A stretch of DNA of 64,000 nucleotides, from positions 1,130,254 through 1,194,253 of the forward strand of contig NZ_JAWLVI010000001.1 in the NCBI RefSeq assembly GCF_033100795.1, read 5' to 3'. Shown piece after piece: positions 8,893 to 16,739 of this stretch (positions are counted from its first letter, which is position 1; each line of letters begins with the position of its first letter). The notes below the pieces were generated by a model. That model did no database searches. It was not told where the DNA came from and saw only the letters and a program-made list of their open reading frames with translations. The DNA comes from Pseudothioclava sp033100795. Lineage in GTDB: Bacteria; Pseudomonadota; Alphaproteobacteria; Rhodobacterales; Rhodobacteraceae. The position numbers were made by a program, and so were the translations under genes.

Positions 8893-10479
8893 TCAGCGCA
8901 AGACCTGATCGAGCGGCCATGTCATGACGGTTTCGCTGCGCACGGATTTGCTTGCGCCCGCAGGTAGCTCAAAGCGCCACGCGACAACCCCGCGCTTGTC
9001 ATCGACATCGGTTTCACTGACCGGCGGCACCGCGCGGGTCTGAACCTCAAGGTCTTCCTGTTCGGAATAGGGGAGCCGGTCAATCAGGCGCACGGACCAA
9101 TCCAGCGGCGTCATGTTTTCGACCACCATCTCGACCACCTCTTTGCGGGTATTCGATTTCGACAGAACGCCCGTGTCACCCTCCATCGTTTCGGGCATCA
9201 ACCGCTTCAGCCGCAGCCCGTCGATCGCACCAAAACCCTGATGGATCGCGCCTTCGGTCGGCACCAGATCAAGATAGCTGCCACCTGCCAAGGCACCGTC
9301 CACATAAAGCTGCACCTCGCCCGGCAACAGCACCTCGCCGCTGGAGTTCTGTGCCTCGGCCACCAGAAAGGCCGTCTGGTCCCACAAGGGCGCGGCCTCG
9401 GCATAGACCTCGGCCTCCATCGCGATCGCGCCAAGGGAAAGCCGCAGCCCCTCGACCCCGTCGCGCAGATCGACCGGTGCGCCAAGGCGATAATTCACCT
9501 GCAAGCCGTCGAAACTGGCCTCCATCGCCTCGGCCAGAATTGGCTCGGGGGCAGCATCAGCCGCCATCCGCGCCGAGCCTGAAACCATCGGCTTGAACGC
9601 CTTTTCATCCGTCATCCAAACGCGGCGCGGCGGCACATCAGAGGGGTTGCTCCGCTCGGACGGGCGCGCGGTCGATAGCGTCAGGTCCACGCCCCGCCAA
9701 TCCTCGCCCGATGCCTGCGAGACCGAGACATAGCGATCCAGCACCAGTTGCCCCTCCTCGCGCGCAAGACGCAGATCATAGGCGGGCGCCCAGGACGCCG
9801 CATCGGTATAGCTGGTCACCCGCAACACGCCCGTGCCTTCAAAGGTCACCTGAAGCAGATCATGATCCTGTGCCGGATGCTCCAGCGCCGCGAGCGTCTT
9901 TCGCGCAGCCTCAAGCGCCTCTTCGGCGGGCTTCAGCCCACGGGCGGCCTCATCCGCCTCGGCATCCGCCTGCAACGCCTCTTGCCGCGCGGCCAGCACC
10001 TCGTCCCCGATGGCGCGCGAGAACGCGCTCAGCGCATCGGCGGCAACGGCGCTGGTCGAGGCGCCTTTCAGAAACTCGATCCGGTCGTGCGCGGCATCGG
10101 CCCTGGTGCGGATCACCGCCACGCCTTGCTGCCCCTTGCGCAACGCGGCCTCAAGCCGATCCACTTCGGCGCGCGCGGCCTCGACCTCGGGGCGCAGGGT
10201 TTCTTCGGTCGCGGGCGGACGCTCGTCGATCAGTGTCACATTGCCAATCCTGATCCCCTCGCCCGCCACCCGCAGGCGCGACAGATCGGTGCCTTGGGGC
10301 AGGTCGGGAACTATCAGCTGATGCACGCCCGAAGGCGCCTCGACGCGCACCTCGCGCACCACCTGCGCGCCCCATGGAAACAGGGTCACGGCGGTCACGT
10401 TCGAGGGGGCTTCGATCACGTCGGCAAGAAGCGCCGCAGGGACGGAACTCAGCAAAAGGGCAAGGGTCAGGCTACGCAT
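8893..10479 (-). CDS. DUF4139 / mucoidy-inhibitor-A-like exported protein
   Basis: The 528-residue protein begins with a signal peptide (MRSLTLALLLSSVPAALLAD). Residues 20-90 form the DUF4140 region (VTAVTLFPWGAQVVREVRVE). A long charged coiled-coil region follows at about 95-210, then DUF4139 (TSYTDAASWAPAYDLRL, EDWRGVDLTLSTARPS). MuiA-type proteins are linked to mucoidy and the envelope, but no biochemical activity is established. I place the start at ATG 10479, which has GGAGG at 7 bases and gives the signal peptide directly. It is downstream of asd but separated from it by a strong terminator, so it has its own promoter. Confidence 0.85.
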   Translation of the reverse strand: MRSLTLALLLSSVPAALLADVIEAPSNVTAVTLFPWGAQVVREVRVEAPSGVHQLIVPDLPQGTDLSRLRVAGEGIRIGNVTLIDERPPATEETLRPEVEAARAEVDRLEAALRKGQQGVAVIRTRADAAHDRIEFLKGASTSAVAADALSAFSRAIGDEVLAARQEALQADAEADEAARGLKPAEEALEAARKTLAALEHPAQDHDLLQVTFEGTGVLRVTSYTDAASWAPAYDLRLAREEGQLVLDRYVSVSQASGEDWRGVDLTLSTARPSERSNPSDVPPRRVWMTDEKAFKPMVSGSARMAADAAPEPILAEAMEASFDGLQVNYRLGAPVDLRDGVEGLRLSLGAIAMEAEVYAEAAPLWDQTAFLVAEAQNSSGEVLLPGEVQLYVDGALAGGSYLDLVPTEGAIHQGFGAIDGLRLKRLMPETMEGDTGVLSKSNTRKEVVEMVVENMTPLDWSVRLIDRLPYSEQEDLEVQTRAVPPVSETDVDDKRGVVAWRFELPAGASKSVRSETVMTWPLDQVLR

Positions 10480-10533
10480 AACAGTCCTCCGAAAAACTGC
10501 CTGCAGACTTGAACCAATACCCCGAAAAAGCAA

Positions 10534-10558
10534 GAGGGCGCCGGATCACGGCGCCCTC
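10534..10558 (-). terminator. Rho-independent terminator after asd
   Basis: A perfect 10-bp stem GAGGGCGCCG/CGGCGCCCTC with a 5-base loop lies 27 bases past the asd stop. On the minus strand it is followed by TTGCTTTTT, as expected for an intrinsic terminator. Confidence 0.88.
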
Positions 10559-10584
10559 ACATTCAGGTCAGGTGATCGCGAGGA

Positions 10585-11607
10585 TCAGCCTTTTTTCAGG
10601 CAACGCTTGCCCAGAGTTTCCGCGATCTGGACCGCGTTCAGCGCCGCGCCTTTGCGCAGGTTGTCCGACACGCACCACAGGTTGATACCGTTGTCGATGG
10701 TGCTGTCCTGACGGATGCGCGAGATGAAGGTCGCGTAATCGCCAACGCATTCCACCGGCGTCACATAGCCACCGGCCTCACGCTTATCAATCACCATGAC
10801 GCCCGGTGCTTCACGCAGGATGTCGCGGGCTTCGGCCTCGTCGAGATGGTCCTCGAACTCGATGTTGATCGCTTCCGAGTGGCCAACGAATACCGGCACA
10901 CGCACGCAAGTCGCGGTCAGCTTGATCGAGGGGTCCACGATCTTCTTGGTCTCTGCGACCATCTTCCATTCTTCCTTGGTCGAACCATCCTCAAGGAAGA
11001 CGTCGATGTGCGGAATCACGTTGAAGGCGATCTGCTTGGGGTAGACGCTCGGCGCGACTTCCTGACCGGGGACGTAAAGACCCTTGGTCTGGTTCCACAG
11101 CTCGTCGATTGCCTCTTTGCCCGTGCCCGACACCGACTGGTAGGTCGAGACGACAACACGCTTGATGCGCGCGCGGTCATGCAGGGGTTTGAGCGCCACA
11201 ACCATCTGCGCGGTCGAGCAGTTGGGGTTCGCGATGATATATTTGTTGGTGTAGCGATCCACCGCCTCGGGGTTCACTTCCGGCACGACCAGCGGGATTT
11301 CCGGGTCGTAGCGATAGAGCGACGAGTTGTCGATCACGACGCATTTCTGCGATGCTGCGATGGGCGCGTATTTCTTGGTCGCATCCGAGCCGATTGCAAA
11401 GAAGGCGATGTCGTAGCCCGAGAAATCGAAGCCCTCAATATCCTTGCAAGTCAGGGTCTTGTCGCCATAGCTGACCTCGGTGCCAAGGCTCCGGCGCGAA
11501 GCCAGAGCGACAACCTCATCCGCAGGAAACTGGCGCTCGGCCAGAATATTCAGCATTTCGCGACCCACATTCCCCGTGGCGCCAGCGACGACGACTTTAT
11601 AGCCCAT
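10585..11607 (-). CDS. asd: Aspartate-semialdehyde dehydrogenase
   Basis: Asd reduces aspartyl phosphate to aspartate semialdehyde with NADPH, feeding lysine/diaminopimelate, threonine and methionine synthesis. GYKVVVAGATGNVGREML is the NADP-binding loop. The nucleophilic cysteine is in IIANPNCSTAQMV near residue 130, and VPVFVGHSEAINIEF holds the substrate-binding histidine region. The ATG at 11607 has GGAGG just upstream and yields 340 residues, the usual length; the ATG at 11625 would place the ribosome-binding site inside the gene. It is monocistronic, with its own terminator. Confidence 0.96.
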   Translation of the reverse strand: MGYKVVVAGATGNVGREMLNILAERQFPADEVVALASRRSLGTEVSYGDKTLTCKDIEGFDFSGYDIAFFAIGSDATKKYAPIAASQKCVVIDNSSLYRYDPEIPLVVPEVNPEAVDRYTNKYIIANPNCSTAQMVVALKPLHDRARIKRVVVSTYQSVSGTGKEAIDELWNQTKGLYVPGQEVAPSVYPKQIAFNVIPHIDVFLEDGSTKEEWKMVAETKKIVDPSIKLTATCVRVPVFVGHSEAINIEFEDHLDEAEARDILREAPGVMVIDKREAGGYVTPVECVGDYATFISRIRQDSTIDNGINLWCVSDNLRKGAALNAVQIAETLGKRCLKKG

Positions 11608-11680
11608 CAGGCCCTCCTTGCTCAAAAGAACAAGCGCCTTTAGCGCTTTGTGTGCCGATTTAAAAGGGATTCTTTACGCT

Positions 11681-12295
11681 TCACGCACGAATGATGCGGC
11701 TGTCGCCCGAAATCAACGCCCGCACGAAAGAAGCTTCGGCGGCAAAGTCATGCGGAACCTTATCCGCCGTGCGCCGCCCCGACAGCGAAAGCGAGGCGAA
11801 AAAGTCGAACCCGAAAAGGGTTAGCCGCGACAGGCGGGACCGCGACAGCAGTGCGATCATCATCGCCCCCGTCGTCGGCTGGGCGCCAAGCTCCGCTTTC
11901 ATCGCGCGGTAATCGGCCAGCGGATGCAGGTAAAACCCTTCGCTCGAGGCGGTTTCCCAATCCAGCCGCTTGCGCTTATGGCTCATCCACAGATAGCGCG
12001 CCGCCCCGATCCTCTGGCGGTCATCCGCAGGTAGCGAGGTCGCCAGCGCCAGCCAGTCGGTGCGGGCGCCGTGGCTTTGCGGCGATGGCATCGGCGCGCG
12101 GTTGATGCGGATCACCAAGTCATGCCCGTCAATTGCCGCCCCGTGCGTTGTCTCGACCAGCGCGCGCGCATTGCCAACCAGCGCAACGGATTTCTCCTCC
12201 AGCGCGGCCAGTAACCGCTCTTGCGGCACCGACAGCCCCATCAACGCCACCTCGCGCCGCAATGTCCGGTTCAGAAGGAACTCAAATCGGGTCAT
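11681..12295 (-). CDS. GT29 sialyltransferase-like protein
   Basis: The 204-residue soluble protein carries the motif set of GT29 sialyltransferases. A sialylmotif-L-like block spans residues 37-68 (VALVGNARALV, then IDGHDLVIRINRAP), with the I-D-x-H-D and R-x-N-x-A-P signature. A motif-S-like block is at 139-166 (QPTTGAMMIALLS, LTLFGFDFF). A VS-type H-x4-E is at H182-E187. GT29 enzymes transfer sialic acid from CMP-Neu5Ac, mainly in eukaryotic Golgi. This copy has no membrane anchor and is shorter. It follows the MFS gene by 9 bases on the same strand. Donor and acceptor are unknown; the pse locus 7 kb away makes a CMP-nonulosonate donor possible. Confidence 0.7.
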   Translation of the reverse strand: MTRFEFLLNRTLRREVALMGLSVPQERLLAALEEKSVALVGNARALVETTHGAAIDGHDLVIRINRAPMPSPQSHGARTDWLALATSLPADDRQRIGAARYLWMSHKRKRLDWETASSEGFYLHPLADYRAMKAELGAQPTTGAMMIALLSRSRLSRLTLFGFDFFASLSLSGRRTADKVPHDFAAEASFVRALISGDSRIIRA

Positions 12296-12304
12296 GGGCC
12301 TGTT

Positions 12305-13495
12305 CTAACGGGTTGCGTCAGGGTTGTCGCGGCTGAACAGATAGATCGAAAGACCAATCACCAGCGGCACAAGGAAGAACAGGAACAGCCCGCTATAAGC
12401 CTCGGTCGGTGTGCCGGTCTCCGAGGCGCGTTCGAACACCCCGCGCGAGCCGAACTGCATCAGCGCCACCCCGAGGATCGAGAACATATTGAGCATCGTC
12501 ACACCCCGCCCCGTCAGATGCGGCGGGATGAACGCGCGCCCATGCGCCATAAGCACCGGGAAGGTCTGCCCCAACAGCCCGACCATCGCCAAAAGAAGCG
12601 CCGCCTGCATCAACCCCGCATCGGGTTGCAGCCACAACAGCACAAGCCCGATCGCCAGCCCCGTATTGCCGACAATCGCCACCCGCCGGTGCGAGCCGAA
12701 CAGGCGGTCCGCCGGACCATACATGAAATTGCCAAGCGTCATGGCGATCCCCATCGCCAGCGTCACTGTGCCGATCCGCGCGGCATCAGCCCCGAAGACA
12801 TCCGCCAGATACGGCCCTGCCCAGAGGCCGCGAATGCCCGCCGAGGCCGAATAGTTGATCATCATCAGCGGCAGCATGAGCCACAGTCCGCGGATTTTCA
12901 GCACATCCAGAATCGAGCCGGATTTGCCCGAAGGCGCCTGGACTCGCTCGGGGTCGCGCACAAACAGGAAAACCCCGGCCGAGACCAGCAGCGTGACCCC
13001 AGCCAGCGCCCAAAGCGTTTCGCGCCAGCCAAAGGCCTCGACCGAGGCCGCCAGGGGCGTCGCGCCCAACAGGTTTCCAAGGCTGCCCACCCCGATGATC
13101 GAGGCCGCCAGCGTGCCGAACAGCGCGGGTCGAAAGCTGCGCGCAAAGATGAAATAAGCCCCCATCAGCACCGGCGAGCAGCCAATCCCGATCAGCGCCA
13201 TCGCGATTTGCACATCCACCGGACCCGAGGCCATCGCGAACATCGCCGCCCCGCCACCGCCGCCGACCGCCAGCAAAACGCCCGAGGTCCGGCGCGGCCC
13301 GATCCGGTCCAGCGCCTCTCCGACCGGAATTTGCATCAGCGCAAAGGTCACATACCAAAGCCCAAGCGCCAGCGCGAGGTCGCCCGCCGTGGCTCCCAGC
13401 TCCTCTTTCAGAACCGGCGTCAGCACCGCCAGACATGCGCGATAGAACTGGCTGAGCATATATCCCAGCACGAAGAAGCCGATCGTCAGACGCAT
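12305..13495 (-). CDS. MFS transporter
   Basis: This is a 396-residue major facilitator protein with about 12 hydrophobic segments. The loop between helices 2 and 3 reads GEALDRIGPRRT, a version of the MFS motif A. A central charged region near 190-200 (VRDPERVQAPSGK) divides the two halves. The sequence resembles CynX/NNP-like or general drug and anion carriers, and I cannot give a substrate. The start ATG at 13495 has AAGAGGGA upstream. It is divergent from a ModE-like regulator (135-base gap), so that regulator may control it, and it is probably co-transcribed with the GT29-like gene. Confidence 0.8.
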   Translation of the reverse strand: MRLTIGFFVLGYMLSQFYRACLAVLTPVLKEELGATAGDLALALGLWYVTFALMQIPVGEALDRIGPRRTSGVLLAVGGGGGAAMFAMASGPVDVQIAMALIGIGCSPVLMGAYFIFARSFRPALFGTLAASIIGVGSLGNLLGATPLAASVEAFGWRETLWALAGVTLLVSAGVFLFVRDPERVQAPSGKSGSILDVLKIRGLWLMLPLMMINYSASAGIRGLWAGPYLADVFGADAARIGTVTLAMGIAMTLGNFMYGPADRLFGSHRRVAIVGNTGLAIGLVLLWLQPDAGLMQAALLLAMVGLLGQTFPVLMAHGRAFIPPHLTGRGVTMLNMFSILGVALMQFGSRGVFERASETGTPTEAYSGLFLFFLVPLVIGLSIYLFSRDNPDATR

Positions 13496-13630
13496 AATAT
13501 CCCTCTTGGGGGTCCGCTATCCCCCTTCTGGCCGCCAAGCTGCCCAAACTTGCCGGACAGCGCAAGGGGAGTTCGGCTTGCAAGCCGCGTGCGCGCGCGA
13601 CAGGATAGCCGAAACGAAAGGATGATCCCG

Positions 13631-13975
13631 ATGGACCTCACGCGTCTGATGCTGCGGCTTTATTTCGGCGAGCTGATGCTCGGGCCGGGGAAGGCTGCGC
13701 TTTTGGAGGCGATTGCGTCCGAAGGCTCGATCTCGGCGGCGGGGCGTAAGATGGGGATGAGCTATAAACGCGCCTGGCAACTGGTCGAGGCGATGAACGC
13801 GGGGTTTCGCGAGCCTCTGGTCGAAAGCGCGCGGGGTGGCGCGAAAGGGGGCGGCGCGCATCTGACGCCCACGGGACACGAGGTTCTGGCCGCTTACCGC
13901 AACCTCGAAGCGACCGTCCTTGAGGCCGGAGCCGAGGACATTGCGCGGATCAAGGCGCTGCTTGCAGCGCAATAG
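13631..13975 (+). CDS. ModE N-terminal-type LysR-like HTH regulator, no molybdate-binding domain
   Basis: The 114-residue protein is a stand-alone ModE-type winged helix: LYFGELMLGPGKAALLEAI, then EGSISAAGRKMGMSYKRAW as the helix-turn-helix, then LVESARGGAKGGGAHLTPTG as the wing. ModE proteins normally carry C-terminal TOBE (Mop) domains that bind molybdate; none is present here, so ligand sensing is absent or lies elsewhere. ATG 13631 is preceded by AAAGGA at 8 bases; ATG 13622 overlaps that site. It is divergent from the MFS gene and converges on hsp20 with a hairpin between. Target genes are not known. Confidence 0.85.
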   Translation: MDLTRLMLRLYFGELMLGPGKAALLEAIASEGSISAAGRKMGMSYKRAWQLVEAMNAGFREPLVESARGGAKGGGAHLTPTGHEVLAAYRNLEATVLEAGAEDIARIKALLAAQ

Positions 13976-13978
13976 AAA

Positions 13979-14004
13979 GCGCGCGGGAGTTGCCGCCCGC
14001 GCGC
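13979..14004. terminator. Hairpin between convergent modE-like and hsp20 genes
   Basis: GCGCGCGGG pairs with CCCGCGCGC across an 8-base loop, directly after the modE-like stop and 17 bases before the hsp20 stop. T-runs are weak on both sides, so termination would rest mainly on the stable stem. Confidence 0.6.
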
Positions 14005-14020
14005 CATGAATTTTCCGAAA

Positions 14021-14473
14021 TCAGGCGTCGATTGTCGCCGCTTTGGGGGCCGATCCGGCAATATCAATCCGGCGGGGCTTGAGCGCCTCGGGCACTTCGC
14101 GCACCAGATCGACATGAAGCATCCCGTCAACATGGCTGGCGCCGGTGACTTTCAGGTGATCGTCCAGCGCAAAGCGGCGCTCGAACGCGCGGGTCGCGAT
14201 GCCTCGATGCAGATAGGTTTTCTCGGGTTCGCCCTCGGCTTTGCGGCCGGTCACGATCAGCGCGCCTTCACGCAGCTCAACACCCAGTTCCTCATCCGAG
14301 AACCCCGCCACCGCGATCGAAATCCGGTAGGCGTTTTCATCAAGTTTCTCGATGTTATAGGGTGGATAGGTCGGCTGTGGCACATCGGCCGACAGCACAC
14401 GGTCCATCATATCGGCCACACGGTCGAAGCCAACGGTTGCGCGGTAAAGCGGGGCAAGATCAAAAGTTCGCAT
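14021..14473 (-). CDS. Small heat-shock protein Hsp20 (IbpA family)
   Basis: This 150-residue chaperone holds unfolding proteins in oligomeric complexes. The alpha-crystallin domain runs from about residue 35 to 125, with PPYNIEKLDENAYRISIAVA at its front and the terminal HVDGMLHVDLVREVPEALKP strand. The N-terminus MRTFDLAPLYRATVGFDRVA is typical of the alphaproteobacterial HspH/Ibp class. ATG 14473 is used because GGAGAGG lies just upstream; an extension to 14545 reads through the 5' leader. A sigma-32-type promoter lies at 14564-14592, giving a leader of roughly 80 bases that can form a CCCTCCCC/GGGGCAGGG hairpin (14504-14525). Confidence 0.93.
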   Translation of the reverse strand: MRTFDLAPLYRATVGFDRVADMMDRVLSADVPQPTYPPYNIEKLDENAYRISIAVAGFSDEELGVELREGALIVTGRKAEGEPEKTYLHRGIATRAFERRFALDDHLKVTGASHVDGMLHVDLVREVPEALKPRRIDIAGSAPKAATIDA

Positions 14474-14563
14474 TGTCATCCTCTCCAGAGCGATGTCGGT
14501 TGGCCCTCCCCTTATCGGGGCAGGGAAATCATCGCGGCCCGTCATGGCACCGCGACAAAACCG

Positions 14564-14592
14564 AGATGGGAAGGGAGGAGCGGCGTTTCAAG
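14564..14592 (-). promoter_or_regulatory. RpoH (sigma-32) promoter of hsp20
   Basis: On the minus strand CTTGAAA (14592-14586) is followed after 14 bases by TCCCATCT (14571-14564). The consensus is CTTGAAA and CCCCATNT with a similar spacer, so only one base departs from it. It lies about 90 bases upstream of the hsp20 ATG and begins 2 bases beyond the protease stop. Confidence 0.75.
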
Positions 14593-14593
14593 C

Positions 14594-15382
14594 CTAGTTG
14601 GCGCGGATAAACTTGGCGCCGCCCGAGCGGATCATCTGGCGCGCGTTATCGCCGGGGTTGCGCGCCTCAAGCGCCGCGCGCAGATCGGCGACGTGGTCGA
14701 TCAACGTGCCAAGGGTCACATCCTTTTCGCGGAACTGCGCCTTGGCCGACACCACCGAGACGATTTCCGGATGCCCCGACGCAACCGAGAACACGGGCGA
14801 GCCGGACGCCCCGAAATCGGCGTTGCAATCCATCAGCACGACGCCACTGTTGCGCGAGATCACCTCGCAACGCTTTTGCAACGAGGGCGCCTCGGCACGG
14901 TCGTGCGAATAGGATACCACACCGACCTGATCGCCCGCTTTCGGTGCGTGCGACAGGGGGATCGGCACCAGTTGAGGCAGGCGGATCGGCTGCGCCAGCT
15001 GCACCAGCGCAATATCCCAGGCAACGCGATCAAAGCGGTCGGCTCCCTGATAGGCGTAATCGGGATGTGCCACAGCGCTGCGCACCTTGCGATAGGCGAC
15101 CGCGCGCCCGTTACGCCAGCCCGCGCGGAACTCGATCTGGTCGGCTGTGAACATCTTGCCGGTCGCCGGATCGAACAGACAATGCGCCGCCGTCAGAACC
15201 AGATCGGGTTCAATCAGGGTTCCGGTGCAAAAGCTGCCCTTGCCAAGGTTCAGCCGCCCGACCGCCTCCCAGCCGCGCGTCGCATCGCCCGTCGAGAGGG
15301 TTTGCAGCGCGGATTGCGCACGCGCGCCGCCCCCGAAGCCAAGGGCGAGCACGAAAACAAGCAAGGCGAATACGCTGCGCAT
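14594..15382 (-). CDS. Secreted trypsin-like serine protease (S1 family)
   Basis: The 262-residue precursor starts with a signal peptide (about 22 residues, ending GGARA). The catalytic triad is visible: LTAAHCLFD (His), RVAWDIALVQLA (Asp) and DFGASGSPVFSV (Ser). The GASGSP form in place of GDSGGP is seen in the V8/glutamyl-endopeptidase-like branch of S1 proteins common in this order. Cysteines around the His site and before the Ser (KRCEV, MDCNAD) may form disulphides. It should act in the periplasm or outside the cell. Substrate is unknown. It stands upstream of hsp20 on the same strand, but hsp20 has its own heat-shock promoter. Confidence 0.88.
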   Translation of the reverse strand: MRSVFALLVFVLALGFGGGARAQSALQTLSTGDATRGWEAVGRLNLGKGSFCTGTLIEPDLVLTAAHCLFDPATGKMFTADQIEFRAGWRNGRAVAYRKVRSAVAHPDYAYQGADRFDRVAWDIALVQLAQPIRLPQLVPIPLSHAPKAGDQVGVVSYSHDRAEAPSLQKRCEVISRNSGVVLMDCNADFGASGSPVFSVASGHPEIVSVVSAKAQFREKDVTLGTLIDHVADLRAALEARNPGDNARQMIRSGGAKFIRAN

Positions 15383-15452
15383 GAACCATCCGATAAAGCA
15401 ATCCCGCCCCCGGCTCTAGCCTTGTCATGGGGCGAGAATATGGCGCGGCGGA

Positions 15453-16739
15453 TTATTTCCCTGCGGCGGCCAGCGCTGGCGGCTTTGGCCCGCCCGTCGC
15501 CCAGTCCAGCAATTCGACCGTATGGACGATCGGCACCTCGGTCCCCGAGCCGATCTGCACCATACAGCCGATGTTCCCCGCCGCGATCAGATCGGGCGCC
15601 TTGGCCTCAAGTGTGCGGACCTTGCGCGCCTTAAGATCGGCAGAAATCTCGGGCTGGAGCAGATTATACGTCCCCGCCGAGCCACAGCACAGATGGCTGT
15701 CAGCAGGTTCCACCACCTCGAAGCCAACCTTCTTTAGCAGATCTTTCGGCGCGGTCTTGACCTTCTGCCCGTGTTGCAGCGAACAGGCCGCGTGATAGGC
15801 AACGCGCAGCCCCTTTGGCGCGCCTTCGGGCAGGCCGATCTGCGCCAGAAACTCGGTCACATCCCTGGCCAGCCCGGCCACTTTCGCGGCCTCCCCAGCC
15901 AAGGGGCGGTCCTGAAACATATAGCCGTAATCCTTGACCGTCGTGCCGCAGCCCGAGGTGTTGATGATGATCGCATCCAGATCGCCTTCGGACAGATAGG
16001 CGCGGATGTTGTTTTCCGCCTGCGCATGGGCCTCGGTTTCGCGGCCCATGTGATGCGTCATCGCCCCGCAGCAGCCCAGCTTGCGCGGGATCACCACATC
16101 ACAGCCAAGGCGGCGCAACAGGCGGATCGTCGCGTCATTAATGTCGGTATTGAGCGCGCGCTGCGCACAGCCGATTTGCAACGCCACGCGGTATTTGCGC
16201 GGGCCAATCGCGGGGAAGGTCTGGGCGTCATCGTTGCGCGACACCGGCGGAAGGGTCTTTTGCGCCATCGCCACCATCGCGCGCAACCGCGGATCGGGCA
16301 GCAGCCCCGCAAAGGGCCGCGCGATCCTGGCCCCCAGCATCGCCAGCCGGAACCGCCCCGGATAAGGCACGATCTTGGCCAGCGTCCAGCGCAGCAGGCG
16401 GTCCATCAGCGGACGTTTGTAGGTCTTTTCGACATGAACCCGCGCGTGGTCGATCAGATGCATGTAATGCACGCCCGACGGGCAGGTCGTCATGCAGGCC
16501 AGACAGCTGAGACAACGGTCGATATGCTTGACGGTGCGCGCATCCGCCGGGCGGCCGCTTTCCAGCATCTCCTTGATCAGATAGATCCGCCCGCGCGGGC
16601 TGTCCAGCTCGTCTCCAAGCACCTGATAGGACGGACAGGTCGCGGTGCAAAACCCGCAATGCACGCAAGAGCGCAAGATCTGGTTGGCGCGCTCGATCCC
16701 CGGATCGGCCAGTTGTTCGGGCGTAAAATAGGTCTGCAT
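15453..16739 (-). CDS. glcF: Glycolate oxidase iron-sulfur subunit GlcF
   Basis: GlcF passes electrons from the flavin subunits toward the respiratory chain. Two ferredoxin-like [4Fe-4S] motifs are visible near the N-terminus (CVHCGFCTATCPSY and CLSCLACMTTCPSG). Two CCG domains follow (RKLGCCGAMTHHMG and DSHLCCGSAGTYN), which is the standard GlcF layout; 428 residues is full length. The start overlaps the glcE stop as TGATG. The order glcD-glcE-glcF on the minus strand makes a complete three-subunit glycolate oxidase, with no malate synthase G gene directly attached. Confidence 0.95.
   Translation of the reverse strand: MQTYFTPEQLADPGIERANQILRSCVHCGFCTATCPSYQVLGDELDSPRGRIYLIKEMLESGRPADARTVKHIDRCLSCLACMTTCPSGVHYMHLIDHARVHVEKTYKRPLMDRLLRWTLAKIVPYPGRFRLAMLGARIARPFAGLLPDPRLRAMVAMAQKTLPPVSRNDDAQTFPAIGPRKYRVALQIGCAQRALNTDINDATIRLLRRLGCDVVIPRKLGCCGAMTHHMGRETEAHAQAENNIRAYLSEGDLDAIIINTSGCGTTVKDYGYMFQDRPLAGEAAKVAGLARDVTEFLAQIGLPEGAPKGLRVAYHAACSLQHGQKVKTAPKDLLKKVGFEVVEPADSHLCCGSAGTYNLLQPEISADLKARKVRTLEAKAPDLIAAGNIGCMVQIGSGTEVPIVHTVELLDWATGGPKPPALAAAGK

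Noticed and set aside
12221..13630. Long upstream part of the plus-strand frame that ends with the ModE-like gene
   Set aside because: It is antisense to the MFS and GT29-like genes; the real start is ATG 13631 with AAAGGA upstream.
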